Positions 40,876 to 49,930 of a stretch of 50,073 nucleotides of DNA are shown here, in pieces. Origin of the DNA: Paenibacillus sp. J5C2022 (GTDB lineage: Bacteria > Bacillota > Bacilli > Paenibacillales > Paenibacillaceae). The stretch lies in NCBI RefSeq assembly GCF_025567625.1, contig NZ_JAOQJC010000054.1, positions 1-50,073 on the forward strand, in the 5' to 3' direction. The position numbers and the translations under genes are program-made. How positions within the stretch are numbered: the first letter of the stretch is position 1; the number at the start of each line of letters is the position of its first letter. The notes under the pieces are model-generated. The model saw nothing but the letters and a program-made list of their open reading frames with translations. It was not told the origin of the DNA and ran no database searches.

Positions 40876-42333
40876 TTGGCACTGTTTGATCTGCGCCTGC
40901 AGGATGTACATAACAAGCTGAAGGATGGACAACTCTCCGTGACGGAGCTTGTTGACGCATCATATGCAAGAATTAAAGAAACCGAGGAAGCGATAGGAGC
41001 GTTCCTGACATTAAACGAAGAGAACGCCCGTTCCGCAGCTGCCGGGATGGACGAGCAGTTGGCGAAGGCCGGGGAGCGGGGGCTCCTGTTCGGCTTGCCT
41101 GCCGGCGTCAAGGACAATATCGTAACGGAAGGGCTTCGCACGACATGCGCCAGCCGCTTTCTTGAAAATTACGATCCCATCTATGATGCTACCGCATCGC
41201 GCAAGCTGAAGGAAGCGGGAGCGATTACGATCGGCAAGCTGAATCTGGACGAATTCGCCATGGGCGGCTCCAATGAGAATTCCAGCTTCCACCCGACGCG
41301 CAATCCATGGAACCGGGATCATGTGCCCGGTGGCTCCAGCGGCGGCTCTGCTGCCTCCGTTGCAGCTGGACAAGTCTACTTCTCACTGGGCTCCGATACA
41401 GGGGGCTCCATCCGGCAGCCAGCCGCTTATTGCGGCATCGTCGGCTTGAAGCCAACCTATGGACTGGTATCCCGGTTCGGCCTTGTCGCCTTCGCGTCAT
41501 CGCTCGACAGCATCGGGCCGCTGACGAAAAACGTCGAGGACGCCGCTTACGTGCTGCAGGCGATCGCAGGTTATGACAAGTGCGATTCCACTTCGGCGAA
41601 TGTGGACATTCCGGATTATGCCTCCGCCTTGTCCGGCGACGTGAAGGGGCTGCGCATCGGCGTGCCTAAGGAATATCTGGGCGAAGGAATCGATCCTCGC
41701 GTCAAGCAAGCCGTTATGGATGCGCTCCGCGTATACGAATCGATGGGCGCCACCTGGGAGGAAGTATCGCTGCCGCATACGGAATATGCCATTGCCGCGT
41801 ATTATCTGCTTGCCTCGTCCGAAGCGTCCTCCAATCTGGCGCGCTTCGACGGGGTGCGCTATGGCGTGCGTGCGGATAATCCTGACAATCTGATCGACTT
41901 GTACCGCAAGTCACGCAGCCAGGGATTCGGACCGGAAGTGAAGCGCCGCATCATGCTGGGAACGTATTCGCTCAGTTCCGGCTATTATGATGCTTATTAT
42001 TTGAAGGCGCAGAAGGTTCGTACGCTGATTAAGAACGACTTCGATGAAGTGTTCAAGCAGTACGACGTAATCGTAGGACCAACGGCACCGACTCCGGCAT
42101 TCCGGATCGGGGAGCAGGTGAACAATCCGCTGACGATGTACTTGAACGATATTTGTACCATTCCTGTCAGCCTTGCGGGCATTCCGGCTATTAGCGTGCC
42201 GTGCGGCATGGCGGACGGATTGCCGATCGGGCTGCAAATTATCGGGCAGGCGTTCCAGGAATCGACGGTGCTGCGCGCGGCTCATGCCTATGAAGCCAAT
42301 ACGGAGCATCACAAGCTGCGTCCAAGTCTGTAA
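40876..42333 (+). CDS. gatA: Asp-tRNA(Asn)/Glu-tRNA(Gln) amidotransferase subunit A
   Basis: The 485-residue glutaminase subunit, amidase-signature family. The Ser-cisSer-Lys catalytic set is complete: Lys79 (PAGVKDNI), Ser154 (PGGSSGGSAAS) and nucleophile Ser178 (GSDTGGSIRQPA). It releases ammonia from glutamine and passes it to GatB. TTG start at 40876, with GGGAGG about 8 nt upstream. The gatB gene follows after 34 bp, in the canonical C-A-B order. Confidence 0.98.
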   Translation: MALFDLRLQDVHNKLKDGQLSVTELVDASYARIKETEEAIGAFLTLNEENARSAAAGMDEQLAKAGERGLLFGLPAGVKDNIVTEGLRTTCASRFLENYDPIYDATASRKLKEAGAITIGKLNLDEFAMGGSNENSSFHPTRNPWNRDHVPGGSSGGSAASVAAGQVYFSLGSDTGGSIRQPAAYCGIVGLKPTYGLVSRFGLVAFASSLDSIGPLTKNVEDAAYVLQAIAGYDKCDSTSANVDIPDYASALSGDVKGLRIGVPKEYLGEGIDPRVKQAVMDALRVYESMGATWEEVSLPHTEYAIAAYYLLASSEASSNLARFDGVRYGVRADNPDNLIDLYRKSRSQGFGPEVKRRIMLGTYSLSSGYYDAYYLKAQKVRTLIKNDFDEVFKQYDVIVGPTAPTPAFRIGEQVNNPLTMYLNDICTIPVSLAGIPAISVPCGMADGLPIGLQIIGQAFQESTVLRAAHAYEANTEHHKLRPSL

Positions 42334-42367
42334 TAATAAGCGAATGGATACGAAAGGATCGATAAGA

Positions 42368-43810
42368 ATGACTGTTGCGAATAAATACGAGACGGTCGTC
42401 GGATTGGAAGTGCATGTGGAGTTGCATACGAAGAGCAAAATCTTCTGCGGCTGCTCTACGGCTTTCGGCGCTCCGCCTAATACTCATACATGTCCGGTAT
42501 GTCTGGGCCATCCCGGCGTGCTGCCGGTGCTTAACCATCAAGCGGTAGAATACGCGATGAAAGCGTCGATGGCATTGAATTGCCAGATTGCCGACGTAAG
42601 CAAGTTCGACAGAAAAAACTACTTCTATCCCGATTCGCCGAAAGCTTATCAGATCTCGCAATACGATCAGCCCGTCGGCGAGCATGGCTGGATCGACATT
42701 GAAGTGAACGGCGAGACGAAGCGGATCGGCATTACCCGTGTGCATCTGGAGGAGGATGCGGGCAAGCTGACGCATGTGGACGGCGGCTATGCATCGCTGG
42801 TCGACTTCAACCGGGTAGGAACGCCGCTCATCGAGATCGTATCGGAGCCGGATATCCGTACGCCGGAGGAAGCGAAAGCGTATCTTGAGAAGCTGCGAGC
42901 TATCATGCAGTACTGCGACGTATCGGATGTGAAGATGGAGCAGGGCAGCTTGCGCTGCGATGCCAACATCAGCTTGCGCCCTTACGGACAGAAGGAGTTC
43001 GGTACGCGCGCAGAGCTTAAGAATATGAACTCGTTCCGCAGCGTCCAGCGCGGATTGGAGTACGAGCAGTTCCGCCAAGCGGAAATTCTGGACAGCGGCG
43101 GCGAAGTCGTACAGGAGACGAGACGCTACGACGATGCTGCAGGCAAGTCGTTCTCCATGCGCGGCAAGGAAGAGGCGCATGACTATCGCTACTTCCCGGA
43201 CCCTGATCTTGTTCGCCTGCATATTAGCCAGGAGTGGAAGGATGAGGTGCGCAAGAGCATCCCTGAGCTGCCGGACGCGCGCAAGGCGCGCTATGAGGCG
43301 GATTATGGACTGTCCTCCTACGATGCGGACGTGATTACGGCTTCCATGGGGCTTGCCGACCTGTTCGAAGACAGCCTCTCCTATACGAAGGATGCCAAGG
43401 CGGTTGCCAACTGGATCATGGGCGATCTGCTGGCTTACATGAACGGCAACGGCAAGGAGCTGTCGGACATTAGCCTGACGGGTCAAGGACTTGGCGAGAT
43501 GATCGGGCTGCTGGAGAAGGGCACGATCAGCGGCAAGATTGCCAAGACGGTGTTCAAGGCTATGCTGGAGAGCGGCAAGCTGCCGGGACAGATCGTCGAG
43601 GAGCAAGGTCTTGTCCAGATTAGCGATGAAGGCGCATTGCTGGGCATCGTGGATGCGGTTATTGAGCGCAATCCGCAGTCCGTGGAAGACTTCAAAGCTG
43701 GGAAACAGAAGGCGATCGGCTTCCTCGTCGGCCAGATTATGAAAGAAACGAAAGGCAAGGCCAATCCGGGGATGGTCAACAAGATGCTCGTCGATCGTCT
43801 GAACGGCTAA
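42368..43810 (+). CDS. gatB: Asp-tRNA(Asn)/Glu-tRNA(Gln) amidotransferase subunit B
   Basis: The 480-residue tRNA-binding and kinase-like subunit that activates the misacylated tRNA and adds ammonia. Family motifs: YETVVGLEVHVELHTKSKIFC, CPVCLGHPGVLPVLN (zinc cysteines with CGC upstream), FDRKNYFYPDSPKAYQISQ, RYFPDPDLVRL, and a C-terminal YqeY-like domain from about 330. ATG 42368 is preceded by AAAGGA; the frame is open upstream into gatA but without a suitable start. It ends the operon at a strong terminator. Confidence 0.97.
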   Translation: MTVANKYETVVGLEVHVELHTKSKIFCGCSTAFGAPPNTHTCPVCLGHPGVLPVLNHQAVEYAMKASMALNCQIADVSKFDRKNYFYPDSPKAYQISQYDQPVGEHGWIDIEVNGETKRIGITRVHLEEDAGKLTHVDGGYASLVDFNRVGTPLIEIVSEPDIRTPEEAKAYLEKLRAIMQYCDVSDVKMEQGSLRCDANISLRPYGQKEFGTRAELKNMNSFRSVQRGLEYEQFRQAEILDSGGEVVQETRRYDDAAGKSFSMRGKEEAHDYRYFPDPDLVRLHISQEWKDEVRKSIPELPDARKARYEADYGLSSYDADVITASMGLADLFEDSLSYTKDAKAVANWIMGDLLAYMNGNGKELSDISLTGQGLGEMIGLLEKGTISGKIAKTVFKAMLESGKLPGQIVEEQGLVQISDEGALLGIVDAVIERNPQSVEDFKAGKQKAIGFLVGQIMKETKGKANPGMVNKMLVDRLNG

Positions 43811-43817
43811 CGGCTAT

Positions 43818-43855
43818 AAAACGCGATTTATTCCATGGTGAATAAATCGCGTTTT
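43818..43855 (+). terminator. Terminator of the gatCAB operon
   Basis: A perfect 16-bp stem AAAACGCGATTTATTC / GAATAAATCGCGTTTT with a 6-base loop, then TGCATTTTTGC. Confidence 0.9.
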
Positions 43856-43922
43856 TGCATTTTTGCTGCTACAATAGGCATACAGGCGATTGACAAGTGA
43901 ATACATCAGGAGGAGGGAGTGC

Positions 43923-45695
43923 GTGGAAGAGCTTGTGCAAGGCAAGGGCAAGAGAAGTTGGCTTACCGCTCTGCTCGCTTTCCTGATGCCGGGACTCGGT
44001 CATGTCTATAACGGCTATTATGCGAAGGGCTTGCTCATCATGTCAGGCTTGCTTCTCAATTTCACAGCGATCTTCCGGCTTGCCTATTCCGATGGCGGAA
44101 GGCATCTGCTGTTCATTGTTTATTTGGGCCTTCTGCTCCCCTGCTTCTACTTCTACAGCGTGTACGACGCATTGACGTGCATGGATTCCGGGCGAACCGG
44201 CGAGAGAACGGGGAAGCGGGCGATTACGCTGGGCGGAGGCCTCATGCTGCTTGGTACTGGGGCGCTTGCCATGTTCCTGCTGAAGCCTCCGGAAGCGCTG
44301 ATTCCGTGGATGAACGAACTGGCGGAGCTGAGTGTTGGCCCGCTGCTCATATTGTCTGCCGTCTGGTTGGCGGTTCGGAGTAAGGGAGGAATTCGTCCAA
44401 TGTTCAAATTCGGCCGCATTACCGCAGTGCTGATCATGACAGCAGTAGGCGCGCTGCTCATATGGGATCAGTTGCAAGACCGGAATGCCATTATCAAGCT
44501 GTTGGAATGGTGGCCGGTTTTATTTATTTTGCTGGGTTTGGAGATGGTACTTTACAGTACAATATGGCGGAGACGTTCCGAAGGAGTGCGGATTGATGCC
44601 GTCGGTCTTCCCGTGGCGCTGGTCGTTGCTGTCGTCGCTTACTCCGTTACGCAGTATGCCGATTATCCCGCCAGGCTGCTCCATCAATTCAATGTCGATG
44701 TGAACGGATATGTGGAATATGGCGAAGAGAGAGGCTTCCATTATGAACGCCCTGTCATGAAGGTGCCTGCGGACGACAGTGTTTCTACTATTAAATTAAA
44801 AAACGATAACGGAGATGTTGTCGTGCGAAGCGGCGATGCGCGTGATATCGAGCTGCATACCGCAGTATGGATAGATGTAACCGATCAAGCGGAAGCGGAC
44901 GCTGTAGCTGAGCGAACAACTGTGAAGGCTTCGACGGGAGCGGAGGTGGTCTTCCAAAGCGATGGCCAAACTTATGGCGCCAGCGGCAGCCGCAAACCGA
45001 GACTGAACATGGAGCTGGTTGTGCCGAGAGGGATTAAAAAACTGGAAATTCAGGCTGACAACGGATCTGTATCCCTCGGAGGGATGGCCTTGGAGAGAGG
45101 GGCGCTCATAAAAAGCAACAGCGGGCTTGTAGAAGTGTCCAATCTAGCGGGTCCGTTGACGGTGCAGAGCAAGCATGGCAATATTGAAGCGGAATCCATC
45201 TCCGGGATTACGAGGCTAAGTACGAAAAATGGCGTTATCGAAGCGCATGACATTAGAGGAGGATTGCTGAATGCGAATTCCTCCAATGGAAGTCTGGAGC
45301 TGTCGATGATCGAGGGTGATATCGAAGCGGAAACGAAGAACGGGGAGATTATGATTATCGATGCGGCTGCCTCTATAAAGGCGGATACGTTGAATGGCGG
45401 CATACATGTGTCCAGTCCGGTAGTGGGAGCCGACTGGGATCTGGACAGCTCGGTAGGAGAAATCGTGCTGATGCTTCCCGAGGATGGCGATTACAGTGTG
45501 TACGGATCGGTAACTTTCGGTAAAATCAAGTCGGAATTGCCGCTTAGAAAAAGCCGAAAAACTGTGCGGGGAATGATTGGAGAAGGGACGTACAGGATTC
45601 AGATCAACGCGACAAACAGCATAACGTTATTGCCGTTGAGCGAGAACTTGCAGGGCGCTTTCATTGACAAATTCGGAACGATGAACGTACAATAA
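43923..45695 (+). CDS. Membrane protein with C-terminal DUF4097 beta-repeat domain
   Basis: A 590-residue protein from GTG 43923 (AGGAGG at 43909-43914; an in-frame TTG at 43890 has no ribosome site). The N-terminus reads FLMPGLGHVYNGYYAKGLLIMSG, a short hairpin motif found in small Bacillales membrane proteins, followed by about six more helices to about 270, with a LiaI/LiaF-like stretch (LEWWPVLFILLGLEMVL). From about 290 to the end lies a DUF4097-type beta solenoid of repeating strands (KLKNDNGDVVVRSGDARDIE, IQADNGSVSLGGM, KTVRGMIGEGTYRIQINATN). DUF4097 domains sit in envelope-stress proteins; the role here is unknown. perR follows after 32 bp. Confidence 0.82.
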   Translation: MEELVQGKGKRSWLTALLAFLMPGLGHVYNGYYAKGLLIMSGLLLNFTAIFRLAYSDGGRHLLFIVYLGLLLPCFYFYSVYDALTCMDSGRTGERTGKRAITLGGGLMLLGTGALAMFLLKPPEALIPWMNELAELSVGPLLILSAVWLAVRSKGGIRPMFKFGRITAVLIMTAVGALLIWDQLQDRNAIIKLLEWWPVLFILLGLEMVLYSTIWRRRSEGVRIDAVGLPVALVVAVVAYSVTQYADYPARLLHQFNVDVNGYVEYGEERGFHYERPVMKVPADDSVSTIKLKNDNGDVVVRSGDARDIELHTAVWIDVTDQAEADAVAERTTVKASTGAEVVFQSDGQTYGASGSRKPRLNMELVVPRGIKKLEIQADNGSVSLGGMALERGALIKSNSGLVEVSNLAGPLTVQSKHGNIEAESISGITRLSTKNGVIEAHDIRGGLLNANSSNGSLELSMIEGDIEAETKNGEIMIIDAAASIKADTLNGGIHVSSPVVGADWDLDSSVGEIVLMLPEDGDYSVYGSVTFGKIKSELPLRKSRKTVRGMIGEGTYRIQINATNSITLLPLSENLQGAFIDKFGTMNVQ

Positions 45696-45707
45696 TAATA
45701 ATTACTC
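45693..45707 (+). promoter_or_regulatory. Per-box-like sequence before perR
   Basis: TAATAATAATTACTC matches the Per-box consensus TTATAATNATTATAA at 11 of 15 positions (spacer N counted). It overlaps the preceding stop codon. PerR often represses itself, so autoregulation is possible. Confidence 0.3.
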
Positions 45708-45727
45708 TAAAGAAAGGCGTGAGGGGA

Positions 45728-46159
45728 ATGGCAGCCAACGTGCATTTGGCATTGGAGCAACTGAAGATGAATGGCGTTCGCATGACCCCGCAGCGACACG
45801 CCATCTTAAGCTATCTGATGGATACCAAGTCGCATCCCACAGCGGATGAGATTTATAAGGCGCTCTCACCTGCTTATCCGAGCATGAGTGTAGCAACGAT
45901 ATATAATAATTTGAGGCTATTTGTGGAAGCGGGCTTGATTCGCGAGCTGACTTATGGCGATGATTCCAGTCGGTTCGATGCTGATTTGTCCGATCATTAT
46001 CACGCGATATGCAAGGGTTGCGGGCAAATTGTTGACTTTGGATATCCGCCATTGCTTGAAGTGGAGAGAGTGGCGTCTCGCGAGACGGGCTTTGTCGTTC
46101 AGGGACATAGAATGGAGATTTATGGAATTTGTGCTGCTTGCAACACCAAGCACAATTAA
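45728..46159 (+). CDS. perR: Peroxide-responsive repressor PerR (Fur family)
   Basis: A 143-residue metal-dependent repressor whose iron-bound form is oxidised by peroxide. Sequence closely parallels B. subtilis PerR: RMTPQRHAILSYL, MSVATIYNNLR in the recognition helix, YGDDSSRFDADLSDHYHAIC. The metal-site residues are in place: His36, Asp84, His90, His92 and Asp103, and the structural zinc cysteines Cys96, Cys99 and the C-terminal CAAC pair. ATG 45728 is chosen to match the known N-terminus; a GTG at 45719 lies too near the ribosome site. Neighbours GH18, ygzB, ygxA and rRNA match the Bacillus neighbourhood. Confidence 0.96.
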   Translation: MAANVHLALEQLKMNGVRMTPQRHAILSYLMDTKSHPTADEIYKALSPAYPSMSVATIYNNLRLFVEAGLIRELTYGDDSSRFDADLSDHYHAICKGCGQIVDFGYPPLLEVERVASRETGFVVQGHRMEIYGICAACNTKHN

Positions 46160-46273
46160 GCGTATTTGAATATGCATGGCTCAAGAACGTGCCGGTAAGC
46201 GATGTGCGCTACACTGCACGTTTTTGTTTGCTTATAGGAAGAGATATCGGGTTGGACATGGGAGGAGAGAAGG

Positions 46274-48007
46274 TTGGAAACTGTATATCACCGGCCGCCG
46301 CGACAGAGGAGAAGAGGCGGGTTAGGGTTATTCTTTGTTATTTTTATCGCAGCTGCACTGGCTACGATAGGATGGCTGGGTTATATGAAATATATTCCGA
46401 GCAAGGAAAAAATCGATCCAAGCTATTCGTCGGAGCATCCCATTATTATGCAGGGCGTAGAGCAGAAGCACGGCGCATTGATCCAGAACGGCAATGTGTT
46501 GCTTCCGCTTCCGCTGCTGGATCAGATTCTCGCGGCGGACAAGCCTATTCATTACGAGCAGGAGACGGGTACGCTGGTGATGACGACGCTTGACAAAGTG
46601 CTGCGCCTCAAGACGGATGCGCTAACGGGAATGATTAATCAGAAGCCGTATAAGCTGTCGATCGCTGCGGAGGTTGCGGAAGATATCGTCTACATCCCGA
46701 TGGAGCCGCTAGAAGAACTGTATGGATTCAAGGCGGAGTATGATGAAGGGAGCGGCATCGTCACTCTTCTGAGAGAGGGCAATGTCATACAGCAAGCCGA
46801 CATATCTTCGGACGAATACGCGCCGCTTCGATCGGCGCCTTCCATTCGCGAGCCGTATCTGCTACGTATCCCGCACGGGGAGACGGTGCGAATATGGAGC
46901 GAACAGGACGGATGGCTGCTCGTTCAGGACAGTGCCGGTCATATCGGCTACCTCAACAAGAAGCATGCTAAGCTGACAGCCATTGAACGAGTACCAGAGG
47001 CGGAGCGGGAGCCGGCGTTCGTACCTTGGAAAGTAATGGGCCATAAAATCAATATGACGTGGGAAGCCGTCTACAACCGAAAAATCGATTATACGAAAAT
47101 CGGCGACATGCCCGGCGTAAATGTGGTTAGCCCGACCTGGTTCGAACTGGTCGACAGCCAAGGGACGATCAAGGGCAAAGCGGACCCCGGCTATGTGAAA
47201 TGGGCCCATGAACGCGGGTATCAAGTATGGGCGCTGTTCAGCAACGGCTTTGAACCGGATCAGACGACGGAGGCGCTGTCGAAGGTGGAAACGCGCTTCT
47301 CCATGATTCAGCAGTTGATCGCTTTCGCTGAACTATATGATCTGCAAGGCATCAATATTGATTTTGAAAATGTATATACGAAGGATAAGGAGAATCTTGT
47401 TCAATTCGTGAAGGAGCTCACTCCATTGCTGCATGAGCAAGGGCTGGTCGTATCCATCGACGTGTCACCCAAATCCAACAGCGAGATGTGGTCGGCGTTC
47501 CTGGATCGGGAGTCGCTTGGACGAGTTGTCGATTATATGATGGTGATGGCGTACGACGAGCATTGGGCGGCTAGTCCGAAGGCGGGCTCCGTAGCTTCGC
47601 TACCATGGACGGATCATTCCGTTGCCAGAATACTGGAGGAGGATGGCGTGCCTGCTCAGAAGCTTGTTCTAAGCATGCCGCTCTATACCCGTGTATGGAC
47701 CGAGCAGAAGGACGAACAAGGCAAACTGAAGGTCTCTTCGAAGGCGATCGGCATGGAGAGTGTAAAGGAGATTGTCGCGGAGAGGGATCTTAAGCCCGTA
47801 TTCGATGAGGCTGCCGGCCAGAACTATGTGGAATACGAGGAAGATGGGGCGTTGAAGCGGATCTGGCTGGAGGACGAGGTATCCATGCGGGCCAGGGTAG
47901 ATATCGTGAGGAAGTACGATCTTGCAGGAGCGGCGACGTGGGCGCGTTCGTTCCAGACTCCCTCTATCTGGAGCGCCATTGACGAAGCAATGACGAAAAG
48001 GCCATAA
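46274..48007 (+). CDS. Glycoside hydrolase family 18 protein with N-terminal membrane anchor
   Basis: A 577-residue protein starting at TTG 46274, behind GGAGGAGAG. A basic cytoplasmic tail of about 15 residues (RPPRQRRRGG) is followed by a single helix (16-37). Then comes a copper-amine-oxidase-like or SH3 region (about 70-250, VRIWSEQDGWLLVQDSAGHIGYLN) and a GH18 TIM barrel from about 260. The catalytic motif reads GINIDFENVY with Glu365 kept; the usual DG and second Asp are replaced by QG and Asn, as in many Bacillales cell-wall and spore GH18 enzymes. A role in cell-wall or cortex turnover is inferred. Confidence 0.9.
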   Translation: METVYHRPPRQRRRGGLGLFFVIFIAAALATIGWLGYMKYIPSKEKIDPSYSSEHPIIMQGVEQKHGALIQNGNVLLPLPLLDQILAADKPIHYEQETGTLVMTTLDKVLRLKTDALTGMINQKPYKLSIAAEVAEDIVYIPMEPLEELYGFKAEYDEGSGIVTLLREGNVIQQADISSDEYAPLRSAPSIREPYLLRIPHGETVRIWSEQDGWLLVQDSAGHIGYLNKKHAKLTAIERVPEAEREPAFVPWKVMGHKINMTWEAVYNRKIDYTKIGDMPGVNVVSPTWFELVDSQGTIKGKADPGYVKWAHERGYQVWALFSNGFEPDQTTEALSKVETRFSMIQQLIAFAELYDLQGINIDFENVYTKDKENLVQFVKELTPLLHEQGLVVSIDVSPKSNSEMWSAFLDRESLGRVVDYMMVMAYDEHWAASPKAGSVASLPWTDHSVARILEEDGVPAQKLVLSMPLYTRVWTEQKDEQGKLKVSSKAIGMESVKEIVAERDLKPVFDEAAGQNYVEYEEDGALKRIWLEDEVSMRARVDIVRKYDLAGAATWARSFQTPSIWSAIDEAMTKRP

Positions 48008-48029
48008 TTTGCAATTATAGGAATAAGGA

Positions 48030-48061
48030 AAGCCCCTTCAGGCAATTGCCTGAAGGGGCTT
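48030..48061. terminator. Bidirectional terminator between GH18 and ygzB
   Basis: A 32-bp perfect palindrome whose half-stem is AAGCCCCTTCAGGCAA lies between convergent genes. Only short T-rich tails follow on either strand. Confidence 0.85.
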
Positions 48062-48091
48062 CGATTGTTTATAGGCAAATCTCACTTCTTC

Positions 48092-48469
48092 TTAAGGCCT
48101 CATAGAGGTGGCTTGCTGCTGCTCGGCGGGATGCGCGGTAGCCTGGGACGGATCGAGCGTCAGCATAGTGCGGCAAAACATGCAGCGGTCTGTCGTGCCA
48201 AGCATCTTCGTCTGTCGATTGCATTCCGGACAGGTCAGCATTGTGGCGCTGGTAGATAGCATGCCGGCCCAAAAATAGACGGCTACGCTGACGAGCAGGG
48301 AAATCATGCCGAATACCATGAATATTCCGGCGACAATCTTGCCTGCCTGTCCCCACAATACGATTCCCGCGGTGCCAAGTATCATAATTCCCATACCGAC
48401 CATTGTAAATACAAGGCCCCATAGGCGAAATTCATTAATTTTGGCTGACTTGAAAAAAATTCGCTTCAT
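48092..48469 (-). CDS. ygzB: YgzB-family membrane protein with zinc ribbon
   Basis: A 125-residue protein with two predicted membrane helices (FTMVGMGIMILGTAGIVLWG; GKIVAGIFMVFGMISLLVSV) followed by YFWAGMLSTSATMLTCPECN and a CxxC...CxxC zinc ribbon (CPEC and CMFC), then LTLDPSQ. This matches B. subtilis YgzB (UPF0295) both in sequence and in location next to perR. Function unknown. In Bacillus it lies on the opposite strand to perR, as here. Confidence 0.9.
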   Translation of the reverse strand: MKRIFFKSAKINEFRLWGLVFTMVGMGIMILGTAGIVLWGQAGKIVAGIFMVFGMISLLVSVAVYFWAGMLSTSATMLTCPECNRQTKMLGTTDRCMFCRTMLTLDPSQATAHPAEQQQATSMRP

Positions 48470-48634
48470 TGTTCATATCCTTCCCGTAATCATAACCTTC
48501 AATTGATAAATAAATCAAAAATACAGAAATTTCTACATGGAAAAGCAGGAATGTATCACCGATCTGTCGAAAAAGAAAGTACTGTCTTTAATATTATAGC
48601 CTAAATATGAGCTATTAGCTATACGGAGGCGCCA

Positions 48635-49510
48635 GTGGAACAGCATAATTCTTATTTCATCGATATGTTCGGGCAGCGGTCCGACTTGCTTGCTTTAACC
48701 GTTGTCGAAAATCCTTATCCTTACAATCCATTAATTGACGGACTTGATTTGCTGGTTCTTCTCATAGCAACGGGAGAGGCTGCGAAAGAAAGCACAGAGC
48801 ACATTCAATATAATGGTGAAAGAGCATTAATTCGAACGATTCACGAAGCGCATTTGCAGAGGTGGATTGCCAGCGGGGAAAACCGCAATATTATCGAGTG
48901 GTTGGTCCGGGGGGAGATTGTGTTGGATCGCGACGGTTATTTGGCAGACATTCGTGAACGGCTGCTGTCATTTCCTGAATCCATGCGCGAGCAGAAACAA
49001 CTGGTGGAGTTCATTGGATTTCTTAGAACGTACTTGCATGCCAAGCAAGACTTGCTTGACGGGCATCTGCTGGATGCATATGGTCATGTGCTTACTGCGC
49101 TTCAGCATTGGGCACATATCGTACTGGTCGAAGAGGGAAAACACCCGGAGCTGACCGTATGGAAACAAATAAAGCGTATACACCCTGGTGTATACAAGCT
49201 ATTCGAAGAATTGACTGCAAGTCCTGAGACGCTGGAGCAGCGTGTGCAGCTAGTCATGCTGGCATGTGAGTTCTCGGTCATGAACAAGATGAAGTCGTGC
49301 TGCAACATGCTGTTCAAAATTATGCAAGGGAAAGAAGAGCCGTGGAGCATTGCGGAGCTTCAGGCTTGCCCTGACATTGAACGATTGGGTGTAGATCTCA
49401 CATTAGTGATTCATAAGCTTGTGAAGCGCTCTTATTTGAAGGAAGTGGCTGTTATGCATGACAATTCCGCGAGCGGCGAATTGGAACTTCGTTATGTAGT
49501 GGTACAATAG
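48635..49510 (+). CDS. ygxA: Nucleotidyltransferase-like protein YgxA
   Basis: A 291-residue cytoplasmic protein resembling B. subtilis YgxA, which carries a nucleotidyltransferase-like fold. Segments typical of it are SDLLALTVVENPYPYNPLIDG, GLDLLVLLIATGEAAKE, RWIASGENRNIIEWLVRGEI and HAKQDLLDGHLLDAYGHVLTAL. The catalytic Asp pair expected of true nucleotidyltransferases cannot be confirmed. GTG start at 48635 with CGGAGG upstream. It sits directly before the rRNA operon, as in B. subtilis. Confidence 0.88.
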   Translation: MEQHNSYFIDMFGQRSDLLALTVVENPYPYNPLIDGLDLLVLLIATGEAAKESTEHIQYNGERALIRTIHEAHLQRWIASGENRNIIEWLVRGEIVLDRDGYLADIRERLLSFPESMREQKQLVEFIGFLRTYLHAKQDLLDGHLLDAYGHVLTALQHWAHIVLVEEGKHPELTVWKQIKRIHPGVYKLFEELTASPETLEQRVQLVMLACEFSVMNKMKSCCNMLFKIMQGKEEPWSIAELQACPDIERLGVDLTLVIHKLVKRSYLKEVAVMHDNSASGELELRYVVVQ

Positions 49511-49562
49511 AAAGATCAACGTGGCATTTCATATATGACACTTGACCGGAAAACATACAGAC

Positions 49563-49597
49563 GCGCGGAAGCTGCATGAATGCTTTTGCGCTTTTTT
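49563..49597 (+). terminator. Terminator after ygxA
   Basis: GCGCGGAAGC and GCTTTTGCGC pair over 10 bp (two G-U pairs), loop of 9, followed by TTTTTT. Confidence 0.75.
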
Positions 49598-49721
49598 GTT
49601 GTCGTTATCATCAAACTTATTGACCGCATGTAAACAAATGTGCTATATTAGTTTTCGCCGCTTCGAGCAGGACTAATCATTCGAACCACGACGAAAAATG
49701 TCGAAGGATGAAAAAAAGTGC

Positions 49722-49751
49722 TTGCAAATGGATAGGCGCCTGTGATATATT
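49722..49751 (+). promoter_or_regulatory. rRNA operon promoter
   Basis: TTGCAA (49722-49727), 18-bp spacer and TATATT (49746-49751), with an A-rich stretch (GAAAAATG to AAAAAAAGTG) just upstream that could act as an UP element. The 16S gene begins 180 bp downstream. An upstream second promoter may also exist but is not clear. Confidence 0.7.
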
Positions 49752-49794
49752 ATAAAAGTCGCCGCTGAGACATGGGCGGCACGAAAGAAAAGAG

Positions 49795-49820
49795 ATTGTT
49801 CCTTGAAAACTGAACAACGA
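49795..49820 (+). promoter_or_regulatory. rRNA leader boxA-like element
   Basis: GTTCCTTGAAAACTGAACAA is the conserved leader string that precedes 16S genes in Bacillales; it acts with Nus factors in antitermination. The rest of the leader to 49930 shows no gene. Confidence 0.65.
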
Positions 49821-49930
49821 GCGAAACTGCCCCGTTGGTCCTAACGGATTAATGGAAAAGCAATATAAGTAATGAGCAAGTCAAACTTCTGGGTATTTTC
49901 TTATCGGCAAGCGTCGATTGCGAAAAACCC

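Noticed and set aside
42239..43606. 455-codon minus-strand frame opposite gatB
   Set aside because: gatB is unmistakable on the plus strand.
49511..49930. tRNA gene in the rRNA leader
   Set aside because: No cloverleaf or TTCRANY motif; the stretch holds a terminator, promoter and leader elements only.
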